A stretch of DNA of 37,287 nt, taken from NCBI GenBank assembly GCA_964442905.1, contig CAYUBD010000004.1, positions 1 through 37,287 on the forward strand, written 5' to 3'. The translations under genes and the position numbers were made by a program. Position 1 is the stretch's first letter. Each line of letters starts with the position of its first letter. Below are positions 1-7,723 of the stretch, piece by piece. The notes below the pieces were generated by a model, which made no database searches, was not told the origin of the DNA, and was given only the letters and a program-made list of their open reading frames with translations. The stretch is from JAFGFG01 sp964442905. GTDB lineage: Archaea > Aenigmatarchaeota > Aenigmatarchaeia > QMZP01 > JAFGSV01.

Positions 1-139
1 GGACAAGCGAACTTGCTCGCGCTGTTTACCTTCTGCTAAAGGGTGCATTCGAACCCAGGACCTTCAGCTTCTACGCCCAGACTGAATCGTCTGGCAGCCT
101 TATAAGACTGGCGCTCTAGCCAAGCTGAGCTACAGGCCC
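1..139 (-). tRNA. Partial tRNA, probably tRNA-Ile(UAU), with an anticodon-loop intron and an interrupted T-loop
   Basis: Read on the minus strand from 139. The acceptor 5' strand GGGCCTG (139-133) is followed by a perfect D-arm (GCTC/GAGC, loop with GG), then anticodon 5' strand CCAGT and loop CTTATA ending at 101. A 31-nt intron (100-70) follows at the canonical 37/38 site. It forms a 6-bp hairpin CCAGAC/GTCTGG, and its 3' end GTAG can pair with loop bases TTAT next to a 3-nt bulge, close to a bulge-helix-bulge. After splicing, GCTGA pairs with CCAGT except for one C-A mismatch. AGGTC and CTGGG-TTCGAAT follow with exact class I spacing. The expected T-stem 3' strand CCCAG and acceptor 3' strand CAGGCCC do not follow. 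Unrelated sequence runs to the window edge, so the 3' end lies beyond a second intron or in a separate half gene. Anticodon TAT would read AUA. Identity is inferred from the fold only. Confidence 0.7.
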
Positions 140-281
140 ATCCGCCTGTGGAATGTTATTAGCTTTGTAGAATTTAATTGTTTAGCTTTTTTAAACATAT
201 CAGCATTCACTATTGGGAAAAGTTTTTTAAGTAAGCTGTTGTTATTAGTGTTACGAGCAATCGGCTCTTATGATTAAGAAA

Positions 282-290
282 GGGGAGTGA
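282..290 (+). promoter_or_regulatory. Shine-Dalgarno sequence of the thermosome gene
   Basis: GGGGAGTGA followed by TTTT and the ATG at 295. It matches the GTGAT-type ribosome binding site used throughout this window and fixes the start. A T-rich TATA-like stretch at 222-230 is a possible promoter; the rest of 140-294 shows nothing else. Confidence 0.6.
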
Positions 291-294
291 TTTT

Positions 295-1950
295 ATGACA
301 GGTATTGGTCAGCAGGGAGGAGTTCAGCCTATTTTCATACTACCAGAGGGTACAATGAGGTCTAAAGGAAAGGATGCTCAGACTAACAACATAGCTGCTG
401 CAAAAGCGGTTGCTGAGACAGTGAAGACAACGCTTGGCCCGAAGGGCATGGATAAGATGCTTGTGGATTCGCTTGGTGACATAACAATAACAAACGATGG
501 CGTGACAATTCTGGAAGAGATGCAGATAGAGCATCCTGCAGCCAAGATGATGGTCGAAGTGGCGAAGGCCCAGAACGAGGCCGTAGGCGACGGGACCACG
601 ACGGCAGTCGTGCTCGCAGGCGAGCTGCTCAAGAAGGCAGGTGAACTGTTAGAACAGGACATTCATCCCATAGTAATCACGAAGGGTTTCAAGCTTGCAA
701 AGGAGAAGTCTCTTGAAGTACTTGAAAGGTTCGCTACGAATGTCGGGATAAACGATGAGAAAGCGCTGGTGCAGATAGCCAACACGGCAATGACCGGCAA
801 ATCAGCAGAAAGGGCATCTAATTATCTGTCAAACGTGTGCGTAAAGGCCGTAAAGAGGGTCGCGGACGTCAATGGGGGGAAGACTGAAGTGGATGTTGAC
901 AACATAAAGGTTGAGAAGAAACATGGCGGTTCCATATCTGACACGGTTCTGATAGACGGTATACTGATAGACAAGGAAGTCGTTCACAGCGGCATGCCGA
1001 AGGCCCTGAAGAATGCAAGGATTACACTGCTTGATGCCGCTATGGAGGTCAAGGAGCTTGAGGGTGATGCTAAGATAAGCATAGATTCTCCTGAGAAGAT
1101 GCAGGCATTCATCGATAAGGAAGAGACCATGCTTAGAGATATGGTTGCAAATGTCGTGAATTCTGGTGCAAATGTCGTTTTATGCCAGAAGGGTATAGAC
1201 GATGTCGCTCAGCATTTCCTTTCCAAGAAAGGGATAATAGCTGCCAGGAGAGTGAAAAAATCGGACATGGAGAAGCTCGCCATGGCAACAGGTGCCAAGA
1301 TCGTAAGCAATATCACGGAACTGACGAAAGATGACCTGGGAACTGCAGGCAACGTCGAGGAGAGAAAAGTAGGCACGGACAGGATGATATTCGTTGAAAA
1401 GTGTAAGCAGCCGAAAGCTGTCACAATCCTTATCAGGGGTGGAACAGAGCATGTGGTTGATGAAGTGGAAAGAGCGCTTGAAGATGCCATAAAAGACGTA
1501 GCAGCAGCGCTAGAGCTTGGCAAGCTTGTCCCAGGCGGAGGTACGTCCGAGATAGAGGTTTCCAGGGCTGTAAGAAAATACGCAGGATCATTCAGCGGCA
1601 GGGAGCAGCTGGCAGTGCTGGCTTTCGCCGAGGCTATAGAAGTGATACCAAGGTGCCTTGCCGAGAACGCCGGCATGGATCCCATAGACAAGCTCGCACT
1701 GCTTCGGTCTGAACACGACAAGGGGAAGACGTCAAGCGGTCTTAACGTTTTCACAGGAAAAGTGCTGAACATGCTCCAGGAAGGTGTGGTTGAGCCACTG
1801 AAGATAAAGCTTCAGGCGGTGAAGTCAGCCACGGAAGCAGCAGAGATGATATTGAGGATAGATGATATCATAGCATCAAGTGGTGGTTCTGACGGTGGTG
1901 CCGGTGGTATGCCGCCCATGCCGCCCGGTGGCATGCCCGGGATGATGTAA
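295..1950 (+). CDS. ths: Thermosome subunit (group II chaperonin, Cpn60/TCP-1 family)
   Basis: ATP-driven protein-folding chaperonin that assembles into a double-ring cytosolic complex with a built-in lid. The 551 residues are full length for the family. The N-terminal equatorial domain has the TLGPKGMDKM and NDGVTIL motifs (about 46-74) and the ATP-binding GDGTTT motif at 98-103. The C-terminal equatorial half carries LVPGGGTSEIE, and the protein ends in the Gly/Met/Pro-rich tail (GGMPPMPPGGMPGMM) typical of archaeal thermosomes. The start is supported by the strong ribosome binding site at 282-290. The gene appears monocistronic, with a T-run terminator just downstream. Whether the rings are homo- or hetero-oligomeric depends on other copies in the genome. 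Confidence 0.98.
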   Translation: MTGIGQQGGVQPIFILPEGTMRSKGKDAQTNNIAAAKAVAETVKTTLGPKGMDKMLVDSLGDITITNDGVTILEEMQIEHPAAKMMVEVAKAQNEAVGDGTTTAVVLAGELLKKAGELLEQDIHPIVITKGFKLAKEKSLEVLERFATNVGINDEKALVQIANTAMTGKSAERASNYLSNVCVKAVKRVADVNGGKTEVDVDNIKVEKKHGGSISDTVLIDGILIDKEVVHSGMPKALKNARITLLDAAMEVKELEGDAKISIDSPEKMQAFIDKEETMLRDMVANVVNSGANVVLCQKGIDDVAQHFLSKKGIIAARRVKKSDMEKLAMATGAKIVSNITELTKDDLGTAGNVEERKVGTDRMIFVEKCKQPKAVTILIRGGTEHVVDEVERALEDAIKDVAAALELGKLVPGGGTSEIEVSRAVRKYAGSFSGREQLAVLAFAEAIEVIPRCLAENAGMDPIDKLALLRSEHDKGKTSSGLNVFTGKVLNMLQEGVVEPLKIKLQAVKSATEAAEMILRIDDIIASSGGSDGGAGGMPPMPPGGMPGMM

Positions 1951-1969
1951 GATAGCCTCTTTAATGCCC

Positions 1970-1975
1970 TTTTTT
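1970..1975 (+). terminator. Oligo-T terminator after the thermosome gene
   Basis: A run of six T lies 20 bp past the stop codon without an obvious hairpin, as expected for archaeal intrinsic termination. Confidence 0.45.
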
Positions 1976-1978
1976 CGA

Positions 1979-1991
1979 AAATATTTATATG
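1979..1991 (+). promoter_or_regulatory. TATA box of the coiled-coil gene at 2014
   Basis: AATATTTATATGG is centred about 28 bp upstream of the ATG at 2014, and no Shine-Dalgarno sequence intervenes. The transcript is probably leaderless. Confidence 0.5.
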
Positions 1992-2013
1992 GGATGTATT
2001 ATAATTAATATAC

Positions 2014-2478
2014 ATGAGCACCGAAGACTATGAGGTAATACCGACTTCTCCCATAAGAAGGCTTGAGAAAAGGATGGAAAAAGTGGAAGACACTTCTTCT
2101 ACGTCGCAGGTCCAGAAACTCATGGAGCAGGTTATAGAGCTCATAAAGAGCAACCAGAGGATAATAGACGATGTGGTGAAGGCCAATACCGAGCTACGTG
2201 ACGAACTGAGCAAGGTACCCGGAAAGATAGACAAGCTTCTTGACACCATGAACGAATTCATGGAACTTCTCAGGGTGGCATCTGAAGAGGAAGAAAGGGG
2301 TGGCGTAGGGCCTGAAGCTTTCAAGCCCATGGTGGACAAGATGACTGAGATGGTAGAGCAGAACAAGAAGTCGCTCGAAGCCAACAATACGATGCTGGTT
2401 GCAATGGAAACCATAGACAAGAGGCTCAAGAGGCTTTATATGGGATTTGCGAACATGTACGGTGCCAGGAGGTCATAG
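2014..2478 (+). CDS. Small coiled-coil protein at the head of the pilus cluster
   Basis: A 154-residue, highly charged protein with no signal peptide or membrane segment. The N-terminus contains IPTSPIRRLEKRMEKVE, followed by long amphipathic helices (about 35-95 and 105-145) with heptad-like spacing of Leu, Ile, Met and Val, which predicts a mostly coiled-coil cytoplasmic protein. The next gene starts 27 bp on and encodes a pilin-like protein, and the whole block to 8190 runs in the same direction. A structural or adaptor role at the cytoplasmic face of the pilus machine, similar in position to FlaC/FlaD proteins of archaella, is possible. That is inference from position and helical character only; no catalytic motif is visible. 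Confidence 0.75.
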   Translation: MSTEDYEVIPTSPIRRLEKRMEKVEDTSSTSQVQKLMEQVIELIKSNQRIIDDVVKANTELRDELSKVPGKIDKLLDTMNEFMELLRVASEEEERGGVGPEAFKPMVDKMTEMVEQNKKSLEANNTMLVAMETIDKRLKRLYMGFANMYGARRS

Positions 2479-2505
2479 TTTCGCAGTAGAATTTGGGAGG
2501 ATAAT

Positions 2506-2925
2506 ATGAGAAAAGGTATAACGCCCATTATCGCAATAATCGTGCTGCTGCTTATAACAGTGGCGCTTGCAGGCGCAGCGTGGACGTATCTCAGCACGTA
2601 TATGACCGGACTCACTGGAGAGAGCATAGAAGTGAGGGATTATTTCTGCGTAAGAGATGATACTGCAACAATCATAGTAGCTAATACAGGTCAGCTTAAA
2701 ATGCCGGTGAATGACATCACAATAATAGACACGGCCACGGGCTCACCTCTCACAAGTGGTACATGGACTGACTCAGACGGCACCGCAGACCCATCAGATA
2801 TTGCTATAAATTCATATGCGACATGGCAGAATGGCACAACCACTGGGTTCAGTTGCAATCCAAGCTGCACTCTTAGGGTAGTTGGCGGCACAGCGAGAGC
2901 GCAGATTGCGAGGATATTCTGCTGA
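2506..2925 (+). CDS. Type IV pilin/archaellin-like protein with class III signal peptide
   Basis: A 139-residue secreted subunit. The N-terminus MRKG-ITPIIAIIVLLLITVALAG is a class III (prepilin) signal, with a short basic leader, predicted cleavage after Gly4 by an EppA/PibD-type peptidase, and a hydrophobic helix that would form the fibre core. The rest is a small beta-rich head of about 100 residues rich in Thr, Ser and Asn. It has Cys at the CVRDD, SCNPSC and C-terminal IFC positions, so disulfides are possible. A Shine-Dalgarno GGGAGG at 2495-2500 sets the start. It is probably a major or minor pilin assembled by the ATPase and platform genes downstream. Whether the fibre is an adhesive pilus or a rotating archaellum cannot be told from this gene. 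Confidence 0.85.
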   Translation: MRKGITPIIAIIVLLLITVALAGAAWTYLSTYMTGLTGESIEVRDYFCVRDDTATIIVANTGQLKMPVNDITIIDTATGSPLTSGTWTDSDGTADPSDIAINSYATWQNGTTTGFSCNPSCTLRVVGGTARAQIARIFC

Positions 2926-2932
2926 GGTTAAC

Positions 2933-2938
2933 TTTTTT
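2933..2938 (+). terminator. Oligo-T terminator after the first pilin gene
   Basis: Six T eight bases past the stop codon. The following gene has its own TATA box, consistent with partial termination here. Confidence 0.35.
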
Positions 2939-2952
2939 ACGTTCTTCTTATA

Positions 2953-2965
2953 ATTTTATTTATAG
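2953..2965 (+). promoter_or_regulatory. TATA box of the pilin-like gene at 2987
   Basis: ATTTTATTTATAG is centred about 27 bp before the ATG at 2987 with no Shine-Dalgarno between, consistent with a leaderless transcript. Confidence 0.45.
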
Positions 2966-2986
2966 TTTCCAGTCTTAGGTATAATT

Positions 2987-3619
2987 ATGGGAAAAGCCCA
3001 GGTCCAGGCAATCTCAATGGTTCTCATGGCAGGCGTTGTGCTTGCGCTTGTAGGTACAGCATACATATGGGGAATGCCGCTTATTGAAAAGAGGACAACA
3101 GCGACTGACGTGTCAACTGCTGAGTCTTTCATACTGGAACTTGACAGGCAGATTGTTGATATCGCAAGAAACGGCGGCGGCAAGTCCGTTATCATACCTG
3201 GGATATCCGGGGCTTCCGTCAAGGTCAACCAGTCCGGGAATGAGATATTTTTCCGGTTCATCGCCTCGCAGGCCATGCTGGGCATGGGTGAAAGCAGCAT
3301 GTCAATACCCATAGAAACCTATGACCTGGAACCTGTGGGATCATATGGAGGCTCTCCGCGCATAATAACACTTGAGGGTGAGCCCGTGGATAACGGTCAG
3401 TACCTAATGACGCTGAGGCTGAAATACAGGTCACTTGAAACACAGAGCGACCCACTGAAAGGCTACATGATAGTCGTAAAAGATGGCGGCAATCTGGCTG
3501 GTGGTGGCGCACCCAGCAGAATCAATATAGCATATATCGGTTCGACCACCCAGAGCAATGGATGCTGCAGCAACAATGGTGACCGGATAGACACCGTAAT
3601 AAACGTGACCATTTCCTAA
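2987..3619 (+). CDS. Pilin-like/FlaG-FlaF-like secreted protein
   Basis: A 210-residue protein with an N-terminal prepilin-like segment: MGKAQ, then a hydrophobic helix VQAISMVLMAGVVLALVGTA (about 6-27) ending in a Trp-Gly. This matches the one-helix-plus-beta-domain plan of archaellum stator proteins FlaF/FlaG and minor pilins. The ectodomain (30-210) is beta-rich and ends with GCCSNNGDR, holding two adjacent Cys, then a hydrophobic beta strand. Predicted location is outside the membrane, anchored by the N-terminal helix. It lies between two other pilin-like genes and upstream of the secretion ATPase. The assignment as minor pilin versus stator component is not resolved. Confidence 0.75.
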   Translation: MGKAQVQAISMVLMAGVVLALVGTAYIWGMPLIEKRTTATDVSTAESFILELDRQIVDIARNGGGKSVIIPGISGASVKVNQSGNEIFFRFIASQAMLGMGESSMSIPIETYDLEPVGSYGGSPRIITLEGEPVDNGQYLMTLRLKYRSLETQSDPLKGYMIVVKDGGNLAGGGAPSRINIAYIGSTTQSNGCCSNNGDRIDTVINVTIS

Positions 3620-3650
3620 AGCATATAACGATTCTCCCGAATATATTCTT

Positions 3651-4076
3651 ATGAAAGCACAGGGCGCTGTTTTCGAGCAGGTGCTGCTGTTCGGGATTTC
3701 CGTTGCGATATTCGTTTCCGCTTTCGCGATTTTTCAGCTTTACCAGGCACATTTCGCCTCCACATCACTTCTCGATCACACAAAGGCTGTAAGGGACGTG
3801 GTTCACACTCACATCCTTGAACTTACGAGGATTGACAGCCTGAATGCCAGCTTCACATTGAGGCTGCCCAGAGAGATAAGCGGTGAGTATTACTCCGTAA
3901 AAATAAATAACACAGGAATCACGGTTATTACGGACATGAGCGGAACAGTCGCCGTTTCCAGTTTAGAATCACTGAGCGAAGCGGGTGGAGGAATGTACAC
4001 TTTTACAGGAGAAACAGGAAGCAGTAGGGGTGAAATTATAATTTATAAAAGGGGTTATAATATTATAATGGGTTAA
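3651..4076 (+). CDS. Pilin-like single-helix secreted protein
   Basis: A 141-residue protein starting MKAQGAVFEQ, then hydrophobic VLLFGISVAIFVSAFAIFQL (about 11-30). The Gly followed by a short stretch with Glu before the hydrophobic core resembles prepilin signals, where Glu5 of the mature pilin is typical. The remaining 110 residues form a predicted beta-rich ectodomain without Cys. The gene sits 31 bp after the previous pilin-like gene, with a possible TATA element CATATAAC at 3622-3629. It is probably a minor pilin or FlaF/FlaG-like partner of the machine encoded just downstream. Function is inferred from architecture and location. Confidence 0.7.
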   Translation: MKAQGAVFEQVLLFGISVAIFVSAFAIFQLYQAHFASTSLLDHTKAVRDVVHTHILELTRIDSLNASFTLRLPREISGEYYSVKINNTGITVITDMSGTVAVSSLESLSEAGGGMYTFTGETGSSRGEIIIYKRGYNIIMG

Positions 4077-4110
4077 TCTGTGCGGGGAATGCTCTGCATA
4101 ACGGGGTTTT

Positions 4111-5919
4111 ATGAAACTCAAACTGCCGAAGATAAAGAAAAAGGACGAGTCTTACAGAGTAAGCGCCAGGAACATTGCAAAGAGGCTGGCGATGGGCACG
4201 AAAGCACGCAGGAGGAGGAGCCAGAAAAAGGACGGACCTGGTGGTCCTGGCACCGGATATAGCGGTGTGCCAATGCCCGTGATGCAGAAGCTTGACGCAG
4301 AGCTCAATGAAAAGGGAAAGACCGGTCTTCTTGAGGAGGAACTGAAAAGCGGTGTTACCATACCGACAGGAAATGACATTTCACTTTCTACCAAATTCAG
4401 AATGCCAGTAGATACAGCTGAAATGCATGGGGTGAACATAAAGTATCCACTGATACCATCGGAGCCGAAACCGGGTGAACAGGTTCTTGCATACGCACAC
4501 ATAAAATGGGTCGAAAAGCTGGGTTCTCTCGTATATCACGTTATAGAGCCGAAAATCGCTCCTGAAGACAGGATACTTGTGGAAAATGTCAAAAAAGACA
4601 TTGAAGAACGGCTTGATGTGGATTTCTCAAAGCTTGGTGAGATAAAAGCCAAGCAGATGCTGAAGAAAGAGGTGGAAAAATCATTAAGCGGATTCCCTGG
4701 TGTGGATAAGGGAAAACTCCCAGCCTTGCAGTACAGCATCGAGAAGGAGATACTTGGACTTGATGTCATAGAGCCGCTTATGCAGGATCCTGAAATAGAG
4801 GATATATCATGCGATGGTGTGGGAATACCCATATACGTATACCACCGAAACCCGATGCTTGGTTCGCTGAGAACGAGCCTGTGGTTCGATGAGACTGCAA
4901 ATCTGGACAGCTTCGTGCTGAAGCTCGCCCAGAAATGCGGAAAATCCGTTTCTATTGCGGACCCGCTGCTTGATGCAGCTCTTCCAGACGGGAGCAGGGT
5001 GCAGTGCACAATGGGGACGGACATTGCCAGAAGGGGTTCCAATTTCACCATAAGGAAGTTCACAGCTTACCCGCTCACACCGACACACATGATGCATTAT
5101 AAGACCGTAGACAGCCTTATGCTTGCCTATCTCTGGATGGCGATAGAACATGGAAAATCCATTCTCATATCAGGTGGTACAGCCACAGGGAAGACGTCTT
5201 TACTCAACGCGCTTTCCCTGTTCATACGGCCGAATCTGAAGATATTATCCATAGAGGACACGCCAGAGCTCAGGCTGCCGCATACACACTGGGTTCCTGA
5301 GGTTGCACGGTCACCGCTTTCAGTTAAAGGGAAGGTGGGTGAGGTTACGCTTTTCGATCTGCTGAAGTCCAGCCTCAGACAGAGACCAGACTATCTCGTC
5401 GTGGGCGAGGTGAGAGGCAAGGAGGCATTCGTCCTGTTCCAGCAGATGGCCACAGGCCATCCAAGCCTCTCTACAATACACGCTGCATCTCTCACACAGC
5501 TCATAGACAGGCTCGTAACGCCTCCAATCTCACTGCCGCCGGCTCTTATAGAGAACATCGATATAATAGTCTTCCTGCAGCGTATGAAGATAAAGGGGAA
5601 AACCACCAGGAGGACAAGCGAGATTCTGGAGATAACCGGTATAAAGAACGACAGGCCTGTCAGCGCGAAAATCTTTGAGTGGTCTCCGTCCAATGATACG
5701 TTCATCACAAAAAGCAAATCGAATGTCCTTGAAGAAATAGCACGCATGACAGCTCTCACGGAAGAGACCATACAGGCGGAGATACTTAGAAGGAAAATGG
5801 TCATTGAATGGATGAAAAACAACAATGTATATGATTACAATGAAGTCGGGAGGATAGTCAGTGAATACTACCTCAGTCCTGAGAAAGTAATGACCTTCAT
5901 GGAAGGAACTGGTGAGTGA
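4111..5919 (+). CDS. Type IV pilus/archaellum secretion ATPase (FlaI/TadA family)
   Basis: Hexameric cytoplasmic ATPase that powers fibre assembly. The protein has 602 residues. A basic extension of about 45 residues (KKK and RRRR clusters) and a linker precede the N-terminal domain. The RecA-like core has Walker A GGTATGKT at 355-362, an Asp box around SIEDTPELRLP, a Walker B region YLVVGEVRGKEA and the His box GHPSLSTIHA, in family order. It overlaps the first platform gene by reading into its ribosome binding site. FlaI proteins are usually 500-550 residues, and the extra length is at the basic N-terminus, which may touch membrane lipids or the platform. A specific archaellum role is not shown, since no FlaH homologue appears in the window. 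Confidence 0.93.
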   Translation: MKLKLPKIKKKDESYRVSARNIAKRLAMGTKARRRRSQKKDGPGGPGTGYSGVPMPVMQKLDAELNEKGKTGLLEEELKSGVTIPTGNDISLSTKFRMPVDTAEMHGVNIKYPLIPSEPKPGEQVLAYAHIKWVEKLGSLVYHVIEPKIAPEDRILVENVKKDIEERLDVDFSKLGEIKAKQMLKKEVEKSLSGFPGVDKGKLPALQYSIEKEILGLDVIEPLMQDPEIEDISCDGVGIPIYVYHRNPMLGSLRTSLWFDETANLDSFVLKLAQKCGKSVSIADPLLDAALPDGSRVQCTMGTDIARRGSNFTIRKFTAYPLTPTHMMHYKTVDSLMLAYLWMAIEHGKSILISGGTATGKTSLLNALSLFIRPNLKILSIEDTPELRLPHTHWVPEVARSPLSVKGKVGEVTLFDLLKSSLRQRPDYLVVGEVRGKEAFVLFQQMATGHPSLSTIHAASLTQLIDRLVTPPISLPPALIENIDIIVFLQRMKIKGKTTRRTSEILEITGIKNDRPVSAKIFEWSPSNDTFITKSKSNVLEEIARMTALTEETIQAEILRRKMVIEWMKNNNVYDYNEVGRIVSEYYLSPEKVMTFMEGTGE

Positions 5920-5923
5920 CCGT

Positions 5924-6772
5924 ATGCTGAAAGAGTGGGCTGTCAGTTTATTTGGGGGTATACTTATGCCGTACCTTGATTCATTTGACCCGCTTGAGGT
6001 CAAACTCAGAAGCTCTCAGCTGAAGTTCACGCTTAAGGAGTACCTCTCCGTTGCGCTGCTTTCCACGTTGTTTGCTTTCATCATCTCTATGATACTTGGG
6101 TCGTTTTTTGTCACATTTTTCACAGGTGGCGCACTGTTCTCGTACACATTCTCAATAATACTGGCGTTTTTGATATCCGGTGGGACATTCATAACATTTT
6201 ACTGGTACCCGAACGTGAAGTCAAAAAGCATACAGACACGCGTAGAACGTGATCTTCCTTTCGCTGTGGCGTCGATGTGCGCATCATCAAGTTCAGGGGC
6301 GCATCCGGCTGAAATATTCAAGATGATGGCCATAAGAAGGGGTGTGGTTGGCGATGACTGTAAACGGATATACAGGGATGCCAAGATGTTCGGAACTGAT
6401 ATATCATCAGCCATAGTGAAGGTTGCCAACAAAACGCCTTCGCTTGCGTGGTCGGAACTGCTGTGGGGCATGGTCTCTACAATGACAACCGGCGGCGACA
6501 TTTACAAATACCTCTCGGAAAAGACAAAAGACAGCATGCAGCAGTACAGGAGGATGCTGGAATCGTATTCAAGGCAGATAAACTTCTATACAGAGATATA
6601 CATAACACTGATAATAGTCGGCACGTTGTTCTTCATAGTCCTGTCGTCCGTAATGTCTCCGCTTGTCGGAGGCGATATACTGCTTGTGCAGACATTCCTT
6701 GTATTCTTTTTTGTGCCCATGACATCAGCAGGGTTCATAATACTGCTTAAGGGGCTTTCGCCATTGAGCTGA
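5924..6772 (+). CDS. FlaJ/TadC-type platform protein, first half (T2SSF domain)
   Basis: Inner-membrane platform subunit on which the secretion ATPase works. Two hydrophobic segments near the N-terminus (about residues 40-90) are followed by a helical cytoplasmic T2SSF region with Cys/Ser-rich ASMCASSSSGAHPAEIFKMM and TTGGDIYKYLSEKTK, then two or three membrane helices at the C-terminus. Length is about 282 residues. Typical FlaJ is one protein of about 550 residues with two T2SSF domains; here the second domain is the next gene. The ATG at 5924 is preferred because GGTGAGTGAC lies just upstream and contains the ATPase stop codon. An in-frame GTG at 5912 is an alternative start. Confidence 0.88.
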   Translation: MLKEWAVSLFGGILMPYLDSFDPLEVKLRSSQLKFTLKEYLSVALLSTLFAFIISMILGSFFVTFFTGGALFSYTFSIILAFLISGGTFITFYWYPNVKSKSIQTRVERDLPFAVASMCASSSSGAHPAEIFKMMAIRRGVVGDDCKRIYRDAKMFGTDISSAIVKVANKTPSLAWSELLWGMVSTMTTGGDIYKYLSEKTKDSMQQYRRMLESYSRQINFYTEIYITLIIVGTLFFIVLSSVMSPLVGGDILLVQTFLVFFFVPMTSAGFIILLKGLSPLS

Positions 6773-6781
6773 GGTGATACG

Positions 6782-7723
6782 ATGGAATTTGCATTCAGGG
6801 AAAAGGTGCTAATAATGCCCGTGGTCATCGGGGCTGCGATTGTAGTTGCAAGCATTTTTCTGCTCGGCGACCCTGCGGTTATCGGGAATGTCTTCATAAT
6901 AGCACTCTTCATTGCGGTTATACCGTATTTCATATACAGATATTCAAAATATGCATGGCTTAAAGGCATAGAAAGGCAGTTTCCGAATTTTATAAGGGAT
7001 CTGGCGGATTCCAAGCGTTCCGGCATGACCCTTGAAACATCTGTGAAGATGACTGCCAAGACCAACTACGGCAAGCTTACACCAGAGATACAGACCATGT
7101 CCAACAAGCTCTCATGGGGTGTTCCTTTTCTCAGGGTTCTGGATATTTTCGGGAAAAAAGTGAAGGAGTCTGCCAGCATAACAGAGGTCATCAACATACT
7201 CAAGGAAGTCTATAAATCCGGTGGAAACGTCATCGCAACACTGGATTCGGCAGCTGCCAACATGAACATGCTGAGGGAAGCTGAAGAGGAGAGGAGAGGT
7301 GTTACAAGCCAGCATGTGATGGTCACGTATGGTATATTTTTCCTCTTCCTAGGCATCGTCATCGTGATAATATACATATTCGTTCCCATGATGACAACGG
7401 TTTCAATGGGAGGTGAATATGAATCAATGGATTCTTTCGGGACGACATTCTCAAATCCGTGCTCTGATTTGAACATCCCATTCCCGTGCGCACTGTTCGG
7501 TGCGACATGCTCAATGCTGGAGGTGGACCCGTATAGCGTAAGCTGTTATTATGTGTCGCTGTTCTTCTATGTTTTAATCATACAGGGTATATGTTCAGGG
7601 CTTATCGCAGGGCAGCTTGGTGAAAATTCCGCTGTTGCCGGTGCGAAGCATTCGATTATAATGGTATCGGTTGCGGTATTCATCTTCATACTCCTGTCAA
7701 AGATGGGTGTATTCACGACATGA
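6782..7723 (+). CDS. FlaJ/TadC-type platform protein, second half with Cys-rich loop
   Basis: A 313-residue membrane protein with the same plan as its neighbour: paired N-terminal membrane helices (about 8-25 and 36-52), a T2SSF helical domain with FPNFIRDLADSKRSGMTLETS and YKSGGNVIATLDSAA, and several C-terminal membrane helices. Ribosome binding site GGTGAT lies 10 bp after the upstream stop. The loop after the third hydrophobic segment (about 225-260) contains four Cys (PCSD, PCAL, TCSM, SCYY). If this loop is extracellular, as the helix count suggests, it could hold two disulfides, which is not a usual FlaJ feature. Together with the gene before it this makes one split platform. Confidence 0.88.
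   Translation: MEFAFREKVLIMPVVIGAAIVVASIFLLGDPAVIGNVFIIALFIAVIPYFIYRYSKYAWLKGIERQFPNFIRDLADSKRSGMTLETSVKMTAKTNYGKLTPEIQTMSNKLSWGVPFLRVLDIFGKKVKESASITEVINILKEVYKSGGNVIATLDSAAANMNMLREAEEERRGVTSQHVMVTYGIFFLFLGIVIVIIYIFVPMMTTVSMGGEYESMDSFGTTFSNPCSDLNIPFPCALFGATCSMLEVDPYSVSCYYVSLFFYVLIIQGICSGLIAGQLGENSAVAGAKHSIIMVSVAVFIFILLSKMGVFTT

Noticed and set aside
1209..1772. Long antisense reading frame inside the thermosome gene
   Set aside because: Low-complexity Ser/Ala/Phe translation typical of the complement of a charged, highly expressed gene; no start signals. The same applies to other antisense frames within real genes.
4080..4262. Short plus-strand frame at the secretion ATPase start
   Set aside because: It is an out-of-frame shadow of the ATPase's basic N-terminus; the ATPase frame continues with all family motifs.
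5912..6772. GTG at 5912 as start of the first platform protein
   Set aside because: The GTG is part of the likely ribosome binding site GGTGAGTGAC for the ATG at 5924; kept as an alternative only.
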